Assembly: GCA_963837105.1 (NCBI GenBank)
Contig: CAWIMG010000026.1
Location: 1 to 64,000 of the forward strand
Reading direction: 5' to 3'
DNA length: 64,000 nt
DNA from: UBA9676 sp963837105
GTDB taxonomy: Bacteria > Actinomycetota > Actinomycetes > Streptosporangiales > Streptosporangiaceae
This document shows, one piece after another, positions 61,413-64,000 of the stretch. Below the pieces are notes generated by a model, which saw only the letters and a list, made by a program, of their open reading frames with translations, did no database searches and was not told the DNA's origin. Every line of letters starts with the position of its first letter. Within the stretch, counting starts at the first letter, position 1. The position numbers were made by a program, and so were the translations under genes.

Positions 61413-63104
61413 ATGACGGTCTTTTCCTCCACCCACCAGGTGCTGAACCAGGTTCCCCCGCTGACGGGCTACGACGTGGCCGACGACCCGGTGCTGCTGG
61501 CGGCCGCTGACCGGGAGGGGGCCGGCTGGGCCCTGGACAGCCTGCATGAACTCGGCCGGCTGGCGGGCTCGGCCACCACCGCCGAGCACGCCCGGCTGGC
61601 CAACGAGCACCCGCCGGTGCTGCGCAGCCACGACCGCTGGGGCAACCGGATCGACGAGGTCGAGTTCCACCCCGCCTGGCACGCGCTGATGACCACCGCC
61701 ATCGGGCACGGCCTGCACGCGGCGCCGTGGGCCAGCGACCGCCCGGGCGCGCATGTCGCCCGGGCGGCCGGGTTCTATGTCTGGTCCCAGGCCGAGGCCG
61801 GGCATGGCTGCCCGGTCTCCATGACCTACGCGGCCGTCCCCGCGCTGCGCCAGGCGCCGGGCCTGGCCAGCCAGTTCGAGCCCCTGCTGGCGGCCAGCCG
61901 GTACGACCCGGGGCTGCGGCCGCCGCTGGCCAAGGCAGGGCTGCTGGCCGGCATGGCGATGACCGAGAAGCAGGGCGGCTCCGACGTCCGGGCCAACACC
62001 ACCCGGGCCGAGCCCGCCACCGGGGCGGATGCCGGCATGTACGTGCTGACCGGGCACAAGTGGTTCTGCTCGGCCCCGATGTGCGACCTGTTCCTCACCC
62101 TCGCGCAGCACCCGGACGGCCTGACCTGCTTCCTGCTGCCCCGGGTGCTGCCCGGCGGCGGCCGCAACGGCTTCCGCATCCAGCGGCTCAAGGACAAGCT
62201 CGGCAACCGCTCCAACGCCTCCGCCGAGATCGAACTGGACCATGCGCTGGCCTGGCAGGTCGGCGAGGCCGGCCGCGGCGTCGCCACCATCATCGGGATG
62301 GTCAGCGCGACCAGGCTCGACTGTGTCATCGGCAGCGCGGCCGGCCTGCGGCTGGCCACCGTCGCCGCCGTGCACCACGCCAGCCACCGGCAGGTATTCG
62401 GCAAGGACCTGATCGCCCAGCCGCTGATGGCCGGCGTGCTCGCCGATCTGGCACTGGAGTCGCACGCCGCAACCGTGCTGGCGATCCGGCTGGCCGGGGC
62501 GGCCGACCGGGCCAGCCGCGGTGACCAGGCGGAGGCGGCGCTGCTGCGGATCGCCCTGCCCGCGGCCAAGTACTGGGTGTGCAAGCGGGCATCCGCCCAC
62601 GCCGCGGAGGCGCTGGAGTGCCTGGGCGGCAACGGCTACGTGGAAGAGTCCGGGCTGCCCCGGATCTACCGGGAGGCACCGCTCAACTCGATCTGGGAGG
62701 GCTCGGGCAACGTCACCGTGCTGGACGTGCTGCGGGCGCTGGACCACTCCCCCGGCTGCGCGGACGCCCTGCTGGCCGAACTTGACCAGGCCGCCGGCGG
62801 CGACCAGTGGCTGGCCGCGGCGGTGGCCGGGCTGCGCCAGCGGCTGGCCGGGCTGGCCGAGGCCGGCCCGCTGGCCGCACAGCAGTCGGCGCGGCGGCTG
62901 GCCGGGCTGATCGCGGTCTGCCTGCAGGCGGCGCTGCTGGTACGGCACGCTGCCGGGCCGGTGGCGGACGCGTTCTGCGCCTCCCGGCTCGGGCCCGGCC
63001 AGCTGGCAGGCCCGGCAGCGCCGTTCGGCGCCCTGCCGGATGGCCTGGATCTGGCGGCGATCATCGAGCCGGCCCAGGTGACCCCGGCGGATGGGGCCAG
63101 CTGA
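61413..63104 (+). CDS. AidB-like acyl-CoA dehydrogenase family flavoprotein
   Basis: A 563-residue flavoprotein larger than catabolic acyl-CoA dehydrogenases and close to E. coli AidB: NQVPPLTGYDVADDPVLLAA near the N-terminus, GMAMTEKQGGSDVRANTTRA, FCSAPMCDLFLTLAQ and LGGNGYVEESGLPRIYREAP. AidB binds FAD and DNA and is linked to protection against alkylation; dehydrogenase activity is weak. The exact role here is inferred. ATG 61413 follows ribosome site tgaggtga. Its stop overlaps the glgX start by one base. Confidence 0.85.
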   Translation: MTVFSSTHQVLNQVPPLTGYDVADDPVLLAAADREGAGWALDSLHELGRLAGSATTAEHARLANEHPPVLRSHDRWGNRIDEVEFHPAWHALMTTAIGHGLHAAPWASDRPGAHVARAAGFYVWSQAEAGHGCPVSMTYAAVPALRQAPGLASQFEPLLAASRYDPGLRPPLAKAGLLAGMAMTEKQGGSDVRANTTRAEPATGADAGMYVLTGHKWFCSAPMCDLFLTLAQHPDGLTCFLLPRVLPGGGRNGFRIQRLKDKLGNRSNASAEIELDHALAWQVGEAGRGVATIIGMVSATRLDCVIGSAAGLRLATVAAVHHASHRQVFGKDLIAQPLMAGVLADLALESHAATVLAIRLAGAADRASRGDQAEAALLRIALPAAKYWVCKRASAHAAEALECLGGNGYVEESGLPRIYREAPLNSIWEGSGNVTVLDVLRALDHSPGCADALLAELDQAAGGDQWLAAAVAGLRQRLAGLAEAGPLAAQQSARRLAGLIAVCLQAALLVRHAAGPVADAFCASRLGPGQLAGPAAPFGALPDGLDLAAIIEPAQVTPADGAS

Positions 63105-64000
63105 TGCGGCTGTGGCCAGGAACGCCCTATCCGCTGGGCGCGACGTGGGATGGCGCGGGCACGAATTTCGCGCTGTTCTCCGAGGCGGCGGAGCGGGTGG
63201 AGCTGTGCCTGCTGGGTGAGGTGCCCGAGGGCGGCGGCGCCCGGCCGGAAACCCGGATCGAGCTGACCGAGGTGGACGGCTTCGTCTGGCATGGCTACCT
63301 GCCCGATGCCGGGCCCGGCCAGCGGTACGGCTACCGGGTGCACGGGCCGTACGATCCGGCCCGTGGGCACCGCTGCAACCCGGCGAAGCTGCTGCTCGAT
63401 CCCTATGCGAAGGCGGTGGATGGCCAGGTCAGCTGGCACGAGTCGCTGTTCGGGGCGCAGACGGGGCGCCTGGCCAGCCCAGCACCGCCGACAGTGCGCC
63501 GTACATGCCCGCCAATGTGGTGATCAATCCCTTCTTCGACTGGGGTGACGACCGGCCGCCGCGGACCCCCTACCACGAGACGGTCATCTACGAGGCGCAC
63601 GTGCGCGGCCTCACCCGGCTGCATCCGCAGGTCCCGCCGGAGCAGCGGGGCAGCTACGCCGGGCTGGCTCACCCGGCGGTCATCGGGCATCTGGCCCGGC
63701 TCGGCGTCACCGCGGTCGAGCTGATGCCGGTGCACCAGTTCGTGCCCGAGCACGCCCTCGTACAGCGGGGCCTGACCAACTACTGGGGCTACAACACGAT
63801 CGCGTTCCTGGCCCCGCATAACGGCTACGCCGCCGCCACCACCCCCGGCGGCCAGGTGAGTGAGTTCAAGGCGATGGTGAAGGCGCTGCACACGGCCGGC
63901 ATCGAGGTCATCCTCGACGTCGTCTACAACCACACCGCGGAGGGCAACCACCTGGGGCCGACGCTGTGCTTCCGCGGCATCGACAACGCCGCCTACTACC
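63104..64000 (+). CDS. glgX: Glycogen debranching enzyme GlgX/TreX (5' part; one frameshift; runs off the window)
   Basis: The N-terminal CBM48 reads MRLWPGTPYPLGATWDGAGT, NFALFSEAAERVELCL and HGPYDPARGHRCNPAKLL. The GH13 barrel begins NVVINPFFDWGDDRPP and TVIYEAHVRGLTRLHP, then AVELMPVHQFV and VILDVVYNHTAEGN with region I DVVYNH. The frame shifts once between about 63440 and 63475; restoring one base links the two parts through DSAPYMPANVVINP. The enzyme removes alpha-1,6 branches from limit dextrin. The C-terminal two thirds lie beyond the window. Confidence 0.9.

Noticed and set aside
60579..62948. 789-codon minus-strand frame over cysH and the AidB-like gene
   Set aside because: Antisense shadow of two genes with clear Fe-S and flavin motifs.

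Overview
This window comes from a high-GC actinobacterium. The evidence is the strong G/C bias at third codon positions, frequent GTG starts, several probable leaderless starts, an Lsr2 protein, a WhiB protein, OpcA beside Zwf, and an actinobacterial suf operon. A spore-forming or filamentous order such as Streptosporangiales or a relative is plausible, but no 16S rRNA or other decisive marker is present. I saw no tRNA, rRNA, insertion sequence, prophage or CRISPR array.

Layout. (1) 0-20 kb is mixed housekeeping and accessory content: a frame-broken lgt, a methyltransferase, a GT87 mannosyltransferase, two unknown secreted or small proteins, a MobA-MoaD fusion, an ssuABC-type sulfonate importer, lipoproteins, a GH15 glucosidase translationally coupled to a sulfotransferase, an ABC exporter, ABC-F, and a VLRF1-type peptidyl-tRNA hydrolase. 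(2) 20.2-28.5 kb is a Calvin-Benson locus: cbbR-cbbL-cbbS-cbbX (red-type form I RuBisCO with its activase), facing an operon of phosphoribulokinase, a NarL-type response regulator and a GAF histidine kinase, then a class I aldolase homologue that has lost its catalytic lysines. (3) 28.3-34.9 kb is a complete suf operon (sufR-B-D-Rieske ferredoxin-C-S-U-T) with short overlaps. (4) 36.3-43.1 kb is a putrescine-type catabolic cluster: GntR regulator, amino-acid/polyamine permease, glutamine-synthetase-like ligase, aldehyde dehydrogenase, SDR and gamma-glutamyl hydrolase. (5) 43.2-55.5 kb holds an ABC export pair, an EamA exporter, heme A synthase, and the pentose-phosphate set tkt-tal-pgi-zwf-opcA-pgl. 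(6) 55.5-64 kb holds an acetate-type transporter, an MscS-like channel, lsr2, a tyrosine/proline/glycine-rich protein, whiB, a 41-residue Cys-rich protein, APS reductase, an AidB-like flavoprotein and the start of glgX.

How it fits together: transketolase, transaldolase and the oxidative pentose-phosphate enzymes share sugar-phosphate pools with RuBisCO and phosphoribulokinase, so about 35 kb covers both CO2 fixation and NADPH/pentose supply. Sulfonate import, APS reductase and the Suf system form a sulfur theme, although they are not adjacent.

A caution for any reader: at least a dozen genes carry single-base frameshifts whose shifted frame still encodes the conserved protein (four in lgt; one each in mobA, sufB, sufT, cbbX, the DUF4190 gene, the 59-kb gene and glgX; possibly the GT87 start and the aldolase 3' end). 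Several hit genes that are normally essential, and many fall in G/C runs. Residual assembly error is therefore the simplest reading, and coordinates near those points are approximate. The most interesting biological candidates are the lysine-less aldolase homologue in the Calvin locus, the two-component system co-transcribed with phosphoribulokinase, the MobA-MoaD fusion, the decayed tandem copy of the DUF4190 gene, and a perfect 9-bp-arm inverted repeat upstream of ctaA.
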